Shown here in pieces: positions 50,483 through 58,981 of a stretch of 64,000 nt of DNA. Within the stretch, counting starts at the first letter, position 1; each line of letters starts with the position of its first letter. Both the position numbers and the translations under genes were made by a program. Location: assembly GCF_900182645.1 (NCBI RefSeq), contig NZ_FXTA01000005.1, positions 372,001 through 436,000 of the forward strand, written 5' to 3'. The notes beneath the pieces are model-generated. The model saw only the letters and a list, made by a program, of their open reading frames with translations, was not told the DNA's origin and did not search any database. Source of the DNA: Flavobacterium resistens. Its GTDB lineage: Bacteria > Bacteroidota > Bacteroidia > Flavobacteriales > Flavobacteriaceae.

Positions 50483-50566
50483 CTAAATATTCTCAATAAG
50501 TTCGATATTCATTTGTAAGGCCTTTTGAAAAGCATAAACTTGTTTTTCTAATTTGCCGAATATCAT
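50483..50566 (-). CDS. Possible 27-residue peptide gene
   Basis: A short open frame in the 319-bp gap, encoding MIFGKLEKQVYAFQKALQMN and seven further residues, an amphipathic helix. A TAATTTTG element (TAnnTTTG) lies about 60 bp upstream on the minus strand. It could be a small peptide or the remnant of a lost gene. I have no family match. Confidence 0.3.
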   Translation of the reverse strand: MIFGKLEKQVYAFQKALQMNIELIENI

Positions 50567-50666
50567 AATGTGATTTTTTTTTCACAAAAACCAACTTCAA
50601 TTAATATTAAATATTTAAATCTGGTTGTTTTAAAACAAAATTAAGAAACCTTATTTTTCAAATTAG

Positions 50667-50674
50667 TATATTTG
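50667..50674 (+). promoter_or_regulatory. -7 element (TATATTTG) upstream of the small exported protein gene
   Basis: Exact TAnnTTTG match, about 68 bp before the ATG at 50743. No TTG is found at the -33 position. Confidence 0.45.
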
Positions 50675-50742
50675 GCGCACTTTGAACAATTATAAATCCT
50701 AAGATTTAAGGAATAAAACTTTATAAACCTGCTGTGCTGTAA

Positions 50743-51099
50743 ATGAAACCTGTAAAGTTCATATATATCGTTTTGTTATCGCTGCTCTCTTTCTTCAGAG
50801 GCGCCGAAACGGTTCAGCAGTCCATTTCTTTTTCTAATTGTATTACATTGGATAGTGTTGCCACAGACGACTCACTTTCCTCTTCTGATTTTTCTTCTTC
50901 AAAAAATCTAGAAGTTCATTATATCATCAAGAAGAAAATAAAATCCAGAGCAACTATTTCACAACAAAGTACGATCAAGGCTCCGTATTTTAGCAACTTA
51001 ATAAACTTCAAGCTTTATAAAAAAAGCTTAATATATGGTATAGCTTCAATATACCAGGTTCAAAGGCATACTTATTTGCATTTGTACCAACTTTTCTAA
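50743..51099 (+). CDS. Small exported protein preceding an RND efflux operon
   Basis: A 118-residue protein with a hydrophobic N-terminus (about 5-20), then a serine-rich stretch (DSLSSSDFSSSKNLEV) and a basic C-terminal half ending YLHLYQLF. It has no known motif. It lies 222 bp upstream of the RND adaptor gene, and the gap holds hairpins, so it may be linked to control of the pump. I do not recognise a family. Confidence 0.5.
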   Translation: MKPVKFIYIVLLSLLSFFRGAETVQQSISFSNCITLDSVATDDSLSSSDFSSSKNLEVHYIIKKKIKSRATISQQSTIKAPYFSNLINFKLYKKSLIYGIASIYQVQRHTYLHLYQLF

Positions 51100-51150
51100 A
51101 CTACAAAATTTGTTGGTTTTTCAGTTTCAGATTTATTTCTGGGCTAATTT

Positions 51151-51231
51151 TTCATGTCTTTACAGTACATGAATAACTCTCGTTGTAAAAACATTTTCTA
51201 ACTCGGTACTTTTCGAAAAAGAGAAGTATCC
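51151..51231 (+). promoter_or_regulatory. Hairpins in the RND operon leader
   Basis: TTCATGT/ACATGAA (51151-51157 and 51167-51173) and GGTACTTTTC/GAGAAGTATCC (51205-51214 and 51221-51231; one bulge and one G-T pair) lie within the 222-bp gap before the adaptor gene. They could be an attenuator or operator. Confidence 0.4.
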
Positions 51232-51321
51232 GAACACATTTCTGTTTTTCAATTCCAAATTCACACTCCCTACATTAAAGTAGCAAGGGAGAAGATCTAT
51301 TTATTCAAAAATTAAAACCTA

Positions 51322-52416
51322 ATGATTAATATTTATAAAAACCCATTCCTTTTATGCGCCTTGGCTTTATTTGTTTTAATATCGTGTGGCGATAAATCCA
51401 AAAAAGATTCAAACAACATAAAAACAGTTCCTGTTTATAAAGTTACTTTAAAAGATACCATAGTTTCGAGCAAATTTGTTGCCGATGTGCACGCTAAAAA
51501 CAATGTAGAAATTCACGTTCGTATTCCAGGTTTATTAGACAAAGTTTACGTTAGCGAAGGACAAAAAGTAAAAAAAGGGCAAATCCTTTTCAAAATAAGT
51601 GATGTCGAACTCCAAATACAGCTTTTAAAAGCCGAAGCCATTTACAAAAGCGCTAAAGCCGATTTAAGAATCGCAACTGTAGAATTAGAACAAGCACAAA
51701 CCCTTTTCAATAAAAAAGTAATTGCAGATAAAGAATTAGAATTATCTAAAGCAAAACATGATGCCGCTTCCGCGAAAGTGGCTCACGCTGTCGCAGAACG
51801 AAAAGCAATCAACCAGCAAATAAGTTTTACCACAATCCGCGCGCCGTTTGACGGGACAGTTGACAGAATTCCGTTTAAAGAAGGAAGTCTGATTGAAAAC
51901 GGTTCATTACTGACAACCGTTTCTCAGTTAGATGACGTTTACGCTTATTTCTCAATTCCTGAAAACACCTATTTCCAGATGATGGAAGACAAAACCTTAA
52001 ACACACAAGGCGATATTAAATTAGTATTGCCAAACGGAATGGTTTACGGTCAAAAGGGAGAACTAAGAACTGCCGACGGAGAAATCGACAGACAAACCGG
52101 TTCGATTCAATACAAGGCAAAATTTCATAATCCGCAAGGATTTATCAAGCACGGAACTTCAGGCAAACTGATTATTTCAGAGCCTAAAACCAATGCAATT
52201 TTAATTCCGCAGAAAGCTGTTTTTTCTATTCAGGACAAACAATATGTATTCCGCGTGAACAAAGATGGAGTAGTTAAAATGACCAATGTTACGATTGAAA
52301 CTACTCTTGATGATGTATATATCCTAAATGAAGGTCTAAAAAGCGACGACTTAATTGTACAGGAAGGTACCCAATCATTGAGAGACGGCGATAAAATCAA
52401 CATGAAACAAATGTAG
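51322..52416 (+). CDS. RND efflux periplasmic adaptor (MFP)
   Basis: A membrane-fusion lipoprotein of 364 residues. The lipobox ends in Cys22 (LFVLISC). It has the barrel-sandwich lipoyl halves (VEIHVRIPGLLDKVYVSEGQKVKKGQILF and TTIRAPFDGTVDRIPFKEG), a coiled-coil hairpin between (about 100-160) and a C-terminal beta barrel. It links the inner-membrane pump to the outer-membrane factor. It is the first gene of an operon with the pump gene 50 bp downstream. Confidence 0.95.
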   Translation: MINIYKNPFLLCALALFVLISCGDKSKKDSNNIKTVPVYKVTLKDTIVSSKFVADVHAKNNVEIHVRIPGLLDKVYVSEGQKVKKGQILFKISDVELQIQLLKAEAIYKSAKADLRIATVELEQAQTLFNKKVIADKELELSKAKHDAASAKVAHAVAERKAINQQISFTTIRAPFDGTVDRIPFKEGSLIENGSLLTTVSQLDDVYAYFSIPENTYFQMMEDKTLNTQGDIKLVLPNGMVYGQKGELRTADGEIDRQTGSIQYKAKFHNPQGFIKHGTSGKLIISEPKTNAILIPQKAVFSIQDKQYVFRVNKDGVVKMTNVTIETTLDDVYILNEGLKSDDLIVQEGTQSLRDGDKINMKQM

Positions 52417-52466
52417 ATTATCACATTGTAAAACAGTTATTTAATTATTTATCTAAAAAATTTAAA

Positions 52467-55400
52467 ATGATAGAGTTATTTATCAGAAGGAAAATATTGT
52501 CATTAATCATCTCGGTTATGATAGTCCTTCTGGGATTGCTGGCATTGTTTCAGCTTCCCATTACCCAATTCCCAGATATTGTTCCACCGTCTGTAACCGT
52601 TACAGCAAAATACACAGGAGCAAACGCAGAGGTTTCGGCCAATGCCGTCGCTCTTCCACTAGAAAGAGCCATAAATGGAGTTCCGGGAATGACCTATATG
52701 TCAACCGTAACTTCCAACGATGGTTTAACCTTAATTCAGGTTTTCTTTGAAGTAGGAACCGATCCTGATCTTGCTGCCGTAAACGTGCAGAACAGGGTTA
52801 CCACCATTCTGGACGAACTTCCGGAAGAGGTAATTCGTGCCGGAGTTACGACCGAAAAAGAGGTAAACAGTATGTTGATGTACTTAAATATTACAAGTAC
52901 GGACAAAACGCAGGACGAGCAGTTTATCTTCAACTTTACGGATATTAATATCCTTCAAGAATTAAAACGTATTGATGGTGTCGGACGTGCAGAAATCATG
53001 GGACAGAAGGAATATTCGATGCGTGTCTGGCTGGATCCGCAAAAAATGCTTTCGTACAATATTTCGGCAAATGAAGTAATTAGTTCACTTCAAAAACAAA
53101 ACATTTCTGCTGCGCCGGGTAAAGTTGGTGAAGGTTCCGGACAATTGGACAATCAGTTACAATATGTAATTAAGTATGGCGGAAAATTCTTTGAACCAAA
53201 ACAGTATGAAGATGTCGCTTTAAGAGCCAATTCAGACGGAACAATCTTAAGATTAAAAGATATTTCGAAGATTGAATTTGGAGCCATGAGTTACGGAATG
53301 GTTTCTAAAACTGACGGAAAGCCATCTGCATCCATCATGCTAAAACAGCGTCCGGGTTCAAATGCTTCGGAAGTTATTGCGAGTGTAAAAGAAAAAATGG
53401 CCGAATTGAAAATTTCGTCTTTTCCTCCGGGAATGGAATTTAATATTGCCTATGACGTTTCACGTTTTCTGGATGCTTCGATTGATGAAGTTTTAAAAAC
53501 CTTGGTTGAAGCTTTTATTTTGGTGGCATTTGTCGTTTTCCTTTTCCTTCAGGATTGGAGATCGACTTTAATTCCGGTTTTAGCAGTTCCGGTCGCACTT
53601 ATCGGTTCGTTTACTTTTATGTCAATGATGGGATTCTCGATTAACTTATTGACGCTTTTTGCCTTAGTACTTTCTATCGGAATTGTGGTCGATAACGCGA
53701 TTGTCGTCGTCGAAGCCGTTCACGTAAAAATCTCCGAAGAACACATGGAACCGTTGCCCGCAACAATTAGTGCCATGAAAGAAATTACCGGAGCCGTTAT
53801 TGCAATTACGATTGTAATGGCCGCTGTATTTATTCCAGTTGCATTTTTGAGCGGTCCAGTCGGGGTTTTCTACAGGCAGTTCTCATTGACAATGGCAATT
53901 AGTATTGTTATTTCGGGAATTAATGCACTTACCCTTACTCCTGCACTTTGTGCTATTATGTTGAAAGCACACGATCCAAATAAGGAGAAAAAATCGCTTT
54001 TAGATAGATTCTTCTTAAGATTTAATAATTGGTTTGATAATATTACTTCAAAATACATCAAAGTATTAGTGAAATTCGCTGACCGCAGTACAGTTACAAT
54101 TGGTTTATTAGTCTTGTTTTGTTTGTTAACTTGGGGTACAACCAAATTTTTAGCATCAGGATTTATCCCAACTGAAGATCAGGGAATGGTTTACGTGAGT
54201 GTTACAACTCCGCAGGGAGCAACCGTAGAACGTACCGAAAAAGCGTTGGACGAAGTCACAAAAATTGCAAAAGGAATTAAAGGTGTTGACAACGTAACGA
54301 CGCTTGCAGGATACAGTATTGTTACTGAAATCGCCGGAGCTTCTTATGGAATGGGAATGATCAACTTAAAAGACTGGAACGACCGCGATATTTCTGTAAC
54401 CGAATTTATGGCGGAACTTACAGAAAAAACAAAAAACATTTCCGATGCGCAAATCGAAATTTTTGCGCCACCAACAGTTCCCGGCTTTGGTAACACCAGT
54501 GGTTTCGAACTTCGTTTATTAGATAAATCCGGAGGAAGTATTACCAATACCGATAAAGTAACAAAAGACTTTATTAAAGAACTAAATGCCTCGCCGGAAA
54601 TTCAGAACTCGTTTTCTAGTTTTGATGCCACTTTTCCGCAGTATTTAATTCATATTGATTATGATCTTGCGGCTAAAAAAGGGATTTCTGTAGATAATGC
54701 CATGAGCACTTTGCAGACCATGTTAGGTTCTTTTTATGCAACCAATTTTATCCGTTTTTCTCAAATGTATAAAGTAATGGTTCAGGCAAGTCCGCAGTTT
54801 CGTCAAAATCCTGAAAGTATTCTGGATATGTATCTGAAAAATGATGCAGGCGAAATGGTTCCGTTTTCTACTTTCATCAAATTAGAAAGAGTTTACGGTC
54901 CTGAGGTTTTAACGCGTTACAACATGTATATGTCCGCAATGATTAACGGTGAACCGGCTGAAGGTTACAGTTCTGGAGATGCCATTGCTGCAGTTGAAAA
55001 AATTGCAGCCGAAAAACTTCCGAGCCGTTTTGAACTCGAATGGTCAGGTATGACACGTGAAGAAATTCTTTCGGGTAACCAAACCATATACATTTTTGCA
55101 TTGTGTATTTTATTCGTCTACTTATTATTGGCGGCACAGTACGAAAGTTTATTGCTTCCATTTCCTGTATTATTAAGTCTTCCTGTCGGAGTTTTTGGTT
55201 CTTATCTTGCTCTTTTAATGGTCGGATTAGACAATAATATTTATGCTCAGGTAGCACTCGTCATGCTGATTGGTCTGCTCGCCAAAAATGCCATTCTGAT
55301 TGTAGAGTTCGCAATGGCGCAAAATAAATTAGGCCAAGATATTACCGAAGCTGCCATTGAAGGTGCGAGACTTCGTTTCAGACCTATTTTGATGACTTCT

Positions 55401-55583
55401 TTTGCTTTTATTTCCGGATTGATTCCGCTATGTATCGCTTCTGGTGCGGGTGCTATTGGTAACCGTTCGATTGGAACTGCTGCTGCGGGAGGAATGTTGA
55501 TTGGAACTGTGTTTGGTCTTGTGATTATTCCGGGACTTTACATTTTGTTTGCCAAACTTGAAAAACGAATGAGCAAATCTTAA
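52467..55583 (+). CDS. RND efflux pump, HAE1-type permease
   Basis: A 1038-residue AcrB-like inner-membrane pump. It begins MIELFIRRKILSLIISVMIVLLGLLA and shows the typical VDNAIVVVEAV in TM4 with the proton-path aspartates, FIPTEDQGMVYVSVTTPQGA in the second periplasmic loop and GLLAKNAILIVEFA near the C-terminal TM region. The length and the two large loops (about 30-330 and 550-860) fit the HAE1 (multidrug) group. It probably exports hydrophobic antibiotics, detergents or dyes. Confidence 0.96.
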   Translation: MIELFIRRKILSLIISVMIVLLGLLALFQLPITQFPDIVPPSVTVTAKYTGANAEVSANAVALPLERAINGVPGMTYMSTVTSNDGLTLIQVFFEVGTDPDLAAVNVQNRVTTILDELPEEVIRAGVTTEKEVNSMLMYLNITSTDKTQDEQFIFNFTDINILQELKRIDGVGRAEIMGQKEYSMRVWLDPQKMLSYNISANEVISSLQKQNISAAPGKVGEGSGQLDNQLQYVIKYGGKFFEPKQYEDVALRANSDGTILRLKDISKIEFGAMSYGMVSKTDGKPSASIMLKQRPGSNASEVIASVKEKMAELKISSFPPGMEFNIAYDVSRFLDASIDEVLKTLVEAFILVAFVVFLFLQDWRSTLIPVLAVPVALIGSFTFMSMMGFSINLLTLFALVLSIGIVVDNAIVVVEAVHVKISEEHMEPLPATISAMKEITGAVIAITIVMAAVFIPVAFLSGPVGVFYRQFSLTMAISIVISGINALTLTPALCAIMLKAHDPNKEKKSLLDRFFLRFNNWFDNITSKYIKVLVKFADRSTVTIGLLVLFCLLTWGTTKFLASGFIPTEDQGMVYVSVTTPQGATVERTEKALDEVTKIAKGIKGVDNVTTLAGYSIVTEIAGASYGMGMINLKDWNDRDISVTEFMAELTEKTKNISDAQIEIFAPPTVPGFGNTSGFELRLLDKSGGSITNTDKVTKDFIKELNASPEIQNSFSSFDATFPQYLIHIDYDLAAKKGISVDNAMSTLQTMLGSFYATNFIRFSQMYKVMVQASPQFRQNPESILDMYLKNDAGEMVPFSTFIKLERVYGPEVLTRYNMYMSAMINGEPAEGYSSGDAIAAVEKIAAEKLPSRFELEWSGMTREEILSGNQTIYIFALCILFVYLLLAAQYESLLLPFPVLLSLPVGVFGSYLALLMVGLDNNIYAQVALVMLIGLLAKNAILIVEFAMAQNKLGQDITEAAIEGARLRFRPILMTSFAFISGLIPLCIASGAGAIGNRSIGTAAAGGMLIGTVFGLVIIPGLYILFAKLEKRMSKS

Positions 55584-55605
55584 TGTGTTTTTTTTTTACA
55601 CATAG

Positions 55606-55720
55606 CCCCGATAGCTATCGGGGATAGGATTTAGAGAATCTAAAAAAAGGCGTTTCACTAGCATAAACACACATAGGTAGGTGTTCGAAACTAGTTTCTT
55701 TCAACTCCCTTTTCGAAAAG
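55606..55720. repeat. Palindrome copy 4 plus two 12-bp palindromes before the outer-membrane-factor gene
   Basis: CCCCGATAGCTATCGGGG (55606-55623) is the fourth copy of the dispersed palindrome. GAAACTAGTTTC (55687-55698) and CTTTTCGAAAAG (55709-55720) are two further 12-bp palindromes. They lie in the 198-bp gap before the outer-membrane-factor gene, so expression of that gene could differ from the pump. Confidence 0.65.
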
Positions 55721-55781
55721 AAAAATCTATGTTTCTATATGTTAAACAAAAAAACTGCAGATTGAACAAATAAATTAAACA

Positions 55782-57266
55782 ATGAAAAATATATTAAATC
55801 AATATAAAAATACTGATGTGATAAGGACAACCAAGAGTGCCGTTATCATAACCGGAATTTTACTTTTGACAGCTTGTGCTGCACCAAAAGTCAGTACGAA
55901 ACTAGACGCTGCAAAGCTTCCAGAAAATTTTGATGCACAAAGAAAAGAAGCATCAAGCGAAACTTTTATTCCATTAAAAACAGAAACCTTTTTTAAAGAC
56001 TCTAAATTAGAAGCTTTATTAAAAAAAGCCATCGCCAAAAATCCTGATTATTTAATCATGCAGGAAAGAATCCTCATTGCCAATTCGCATTTAAAAGTAG
56101 CAAAACTGGCGCTTCTTCCCTCTTTAGATTTGGTTGCAGATGCTTCTGGAACGCATTTCGGAAAATATACAATGGAAGGTGTTGGTAATTTCGACACTAA
56201 CTTCTCTCAAAATATTACTGACAAACAAAAAATCAACGAGAATATTTCTCCTAACTTTTTTCTAGGAGCAAAAGTTTCTTGGGAAGCCGACATCTGGGGA
56301 AAATTAAGTAATCGCAAAAAAGCGGCACAACAACGATTTTTTGCCTCTCAGCAAGGAATGCGATTATTGCAGACACGCCTTTTGGGCGATATTGCTGATC
56401 TGTATTTTAAATTGATTGCTTTAGACAAACAAGCAAGCATTTACAATAAAAACTTAAAAACCCAGGAAAGAGCGCTTGATATTGTTTCAGCACAAAGATC
56501 AGTTGGAAAAGCTACAGAATTGGCTGTACAACAATTTAATGCACAAAACAATAATATTCATGCCGAAGCTTCGGAATTGAACTTAAGCATCGATCAAACC
56601 GAAAAAGCTTTATTGACTCTTTTGGGTGAATATGGCGGGAAAATTGACCGAAGCAACGATTTTCTAGCTGGACATTTGGAGGTTTTAAACCAAAAAATCA
56701 GTGTAGATTCTATTATTCATAAAAGACCCGATGTTTCTGAAGCTTATTTCGAATTATTAGCCAGCAATGCCGATGCAAAATCGGCTCGAGCTGCCTTTTT
56801 CCCAACTGTAAATCTGGGCGGATATGCCGGTTTCAATTCGTTTTCATTCAACACACTTTTTGATGCTGGCTCTTTTGCTTGGCAATTGCTGGGTGGTCTA
56901 ACAGCTCCGGTTTTTAATAAAGGACAAATCAAACAGGAATTTTATGTCTCAAATAGAAGACAGGAAATTTCATTCCTTCAATACCAAAACACTGTTACAA
57001 CAGCTTTCAATGAATTAAGTGCTTTACTCCACAGAAATGAAGCTTTTGAAGATGTGCTAAAATACAAATTGAAAGAAATTGATCATCTTGAAATTGCGGT
57101 AAATGTTTCAAACGATTTGTATTTGAGTGGTTATGCCAATTATCTGGAAATCATCAACGCCCAGAAAAACAAACTGCAGGCCGAACTTGACTTTGTAGAT
57201 ATTCAATTGCGAAATGCAAACTCACAAGTGTTGCTTTATAAAGCTTTAGGTGGAGGAATAAATTAG
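55782..57266 (+). CDS. Outer-membrane efflux factor (TolC/OprM/NodT family)
   Basis: A 494-residue outer-membrane efflux lipoprotein. A long N-terminal stretch leads to a lipobox (LLLTAC, Cys32). The repeated coiled-coil and barrel regions are recognisable in AKNPDYLIMQERILIANSHLKVAKLALLPSLDLVA and SARAAFFPTVNLGGYAGFNS. The latter has the FFPxxNLxG motif typical of NodT proteins. It completes the RND tripartite system encoded upstream. The gene is followed by a terminator. Confidence 0.95.
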   Translation: MKNILNQYKNTDVIRTTKSAVIITGILLLTACAAPKVSTKLDAAKLPENFDAQRKEASSETFIPLKTETFFKDSKLEALLKKAIAKNPDYLIMQERILIANSHLKVAKLALLPSLDLVADASGTHFGKYTMEGVGNFDTNFSQNITDKQKINENISPNFFLGAKVSWEADIWGKLSNRKKAAQQRFFASQQGMRLLQTRLLGDIADLYFKLIALDKQASIYNKNLKTQERALDIVSAQRSVGKATELAVQQFNAQNNNIHAEASELNLSIDQTEKALLTLLGEYGGKIDRSNDFLAGHLEVLNQKISVDSIIHKRPDVSEAYFELLASNADAKSARAAFFPTVNLGGYAGFNSFSFNTLFDAGSFAWQLLGGLTAPVFNKGQIKQEFYVSNRRQEISFLQYQNTVTTAFNELSALLHRNEAFEDVLKYKLKEIDHLEIAVNVSNDLYLSGYANYLEIINAQKNKLQAELDFVDIQLRNANSQVLLYKALGGGIN

Positions 57267-57326
57267 TTTAATTTTTGGTTAAAAATTGCTTCTGTTTATA
57301 ATAGCTCATCGCAGAGGCCGTTTTAT

Positions 57327-57357
57327 ATCCCATTTCAAATCGAAATGGGATTTTTTT
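57327..57357 (+). terminator. Terminator of the RND operon
   Basis: ATCCCATTTC (57327-57336) and GAAATGGGAT (57342-57351) form a perfect 10-bp stem with a T-run. Confidence 0.9.
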
Positions 57358-57421
57358 ATTAAAATATCGCTCATTTCCCGTTTACTTTTTACCTTTATTC
57401 TAAAATACTAAAATTCCATTG

Positions 57422-57982
57422 ATGGATATTTTCAAAATCCTTGATCTTATTTATGAACTTCCCGAGCAGTCAAAATTGGCTTTGCAAAATAATGTCTCTG
57501 AAATTGCTTTCCCGAAAGGGCATATTTTATTAAAAGCAAACAAAATAGAACCAAATATTTATTTTATAAAAAAAGGATTGGTAAGAGCTTTTGTAGAAAG
57601 AGATAATGAAGTCACATTTTGGTTTGGAAAAGAAGGCGAAACCGTAATTTCAATGAAAAGTTATGTAGAAGATCAGCCAGGATATGAAAATATCGAACTT
57701 CTGGAAGATTGTGAATTATACGAACTCAAAACTGAAAATCTTAGAAAACTCTTTAATGAAGATGTTCATATTGCAAACTGGGGTCGGAAATTCGCTGAAA
57801 AAGAATTGATCAAAACCGAAGAAAGATTGATTTCCAAGCAATTCAAAAATGCCTCTGAAAGATATTTAGAATTAATGAAAGATCATCCTGAATTATTGCA
57901 AAGAGTGCAATTAGGACATATTGCTTCTTACTTAGGAATTACTCAAGTCAGTTTAAGCAGAATTCGAGCAGAATTAAAATAA
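57422..57982 (+). CDS. Crp/Fnr-family regulator
   Basis: A 186-residue Crp-like regulator with an N-terminal cyclic-nucleotide-binding-like fold (about 20-120: IYFIKKGLVRAFVERDNEVTFWFGKEGE) and a short C-terminal helix-turn-helix (HIASYLGITQVSLSRIRAEL). The domain lacks the wing of full Crp and resembles the Bacteroidota group that ends at the HTH. The ATG at 57422 is preferred to a TTG one codon upstream. It lies between the RND operon and an SMR gene, and could regulate either. Confidence 0.9.
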   Translation: MDIFKILDLIYELPEQSKLALQNNVSEIAFPKGHILLKANKIEPNIYFIKKGLVRAFVERDNEVTFWFGKEGETVISMKSYVEDQPGYENIELLEDCELYELKTENLRKLFNEDVHIANWGRKFAEKELIKTEERLISKQFKNASERYLELMKDHPELLQRVQLGHIASYLGITQVSLSRIRAELK

Positions 57983-58054
57983 CTTCATTTTTTATCATTT
58001 GTTAAATTTTTTCTGCCTTTCATGAAGGAACTTTGCACCTCAAAATTTAACTAC

Positions 58055-58381
58055 ATGAACTGGATTATTTTAATCATTGCAGGTCTATTTGAAGTAGCCT
58101 TCGCATCATGTCTCGGAAAAGCAAAAGCAACAACTGGAACGGAAATGTACTATTGGTACATTGGTTTCTTCATATCTTTAACTGTAAGCATGCTTTTATT
58201 AATGAAAGCGACTGAAACATTACCTCTAGGAACTGCGTATGCGGTTTGGACAGGAATTGGCGCAGTCGGAACTGTATTGGTTGGAATCTTTGTTTTTAAA
58301 GAACCTGCTGCTTTCTGGAGATTATTCTTTTTAGCAACTTTAGTTGGTTCTATTGTTGGTTTAAAAGCGGTTTCTCACTAA
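58055..58381 (+). CDS. SMR-family (EmrE/SugE-type) efflux protein
   Basis: A 108-residue four-helix membrane protein with the SMR layout. The membrane-embedded glutamate is in AGLFEVAFASCLGKA and the later motif GTAYAVWTGIGAVGTVLVGIFVFKEP is typical. The pattern GLFEVAFA resembles the Gdx/SugE (guanidinium) branch more than EmrE, but specificity is not proven. The start at 58055 gives standard SMR length; the upstream ATG is in a TTTG-containing promoter region. Confidence 0.92.
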   Translation: MNWIILIIAGLFEVAFASCLGKAKATTGTEMYYWYIGFFISLTVSMLLLMKATETLPLGTAYAVWTGIGAVGTVLVGIFVFKEPAAFWRLFFLATLVGSIVGLKAVSH

Positions 58382-58398
58382 AAATATACGTTTTTTTG

Positions 58399-58488
58399 TT
58401 TCAGGTTTCAAGTTTCAGGTTTCAGGTTTCAGGTTTCACGTTAAGTTGAGTAACTTGAAACCTGAAACTTGAAACCTGAAACTTTAAA
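58399..58488. repeat. 7-bp word hairpin (TTTCAGG/CCTGAAA)
   Basis: Six tandem 7-bp words on one strand (TTTCAGG, TTTCAAG, TTTCAGG, TTTCAGG, TTTCAGG, TTTCACG; 58399-58440), a 13-bp loop, and five tandem words in the inverse sense (CTTGAAA, CCTGAAA, CTTGAAA, CCTGAAA, CTTTAAA; 58454-58488). They fold into one long hairpin in several registers. Confidence 0.85.
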
Positions 58489-58591
58489 ATTCCGTATTAG
58501 TATCCTTTCGATTTTTCATCACATCTTAAAAGCTTGGCGATTTTATTTTGCTTGTCATTTAGAGATTTCCGATCAAGTTATAAAAACAAAA

Positions 58592-58612
58592 GCTCCTTAA
58601 AAATTAAGAAGC
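58592..58612 (-). terminator. Terminator of the small membrane protein gene
   Basis: GCTCCTTAA (58592-58600) and TTAAGAAGC (58604-58612) pair with one G-T pair. Minus-strand T-rich sequence follows. Confidence 0.6.
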
Positions 58613-58647
58613 CTTTTTTATAATTAAAATTATTTACTCAAACATAA

Positions 58648-58896
58648 TTACAATCCTCTGCTTTTTTTCTCTTTCTGCAAAGTTTTTAAATTGTTTGCAT
58701 TTGCTAATGCGATTATTCCTAATGATAGTGGAATAACTGTTAAAGCACTAAATTTATGTTTTACAATCGTGAGCCAAATTCCCGCCGCAAACAATATCAA
58801 CGCGAAAAAAATCAAAATGTAAAGCATTGTTTTTATTAATTTTTCGTTTTTAAGCAATTCTTCATTGCTCATTTCTTCTGGTTTTTTGGTAGCCAT
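58648..58896 (-). CDS. Small two-helix membrane protein
   Basis: An 82-residue protein with a charged N-terminus (MATKKPEEMSNEELLKNEK) and two membrane helices (about 25-45 and 50-65), followed by a basic tail (LQKEKKSRGL). It resembles proteins of Bacteroidota that I recall being labelled redox-active disulfide protein 2, but it has no cysteine, so that name would be wrong. Function unknown. Confidence 0.65.
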   Translation of the reverse strand: MATKKPEEMSNEELLKNEKLIKTMLYILIFFALILFAAGIWLTIVKHKFSALTVIPLSLGIIALANANNLKTLQKEKKSRGL

Positions 58897-58981
58897 AATT
58901 TATAGTTTAGTAGTCATAAAATTACATTTTTATTTGGCAAAACAAATAACGTTCAAACTAAAAATGAATACCTAAAAAAAT

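Noticed and set aside
58399..58488. Short CRISPR array
   Set aside because: The units are 7 bp, directly abutting, with no spacers, and the second half is inverse to the first. No cas genes are nearby.
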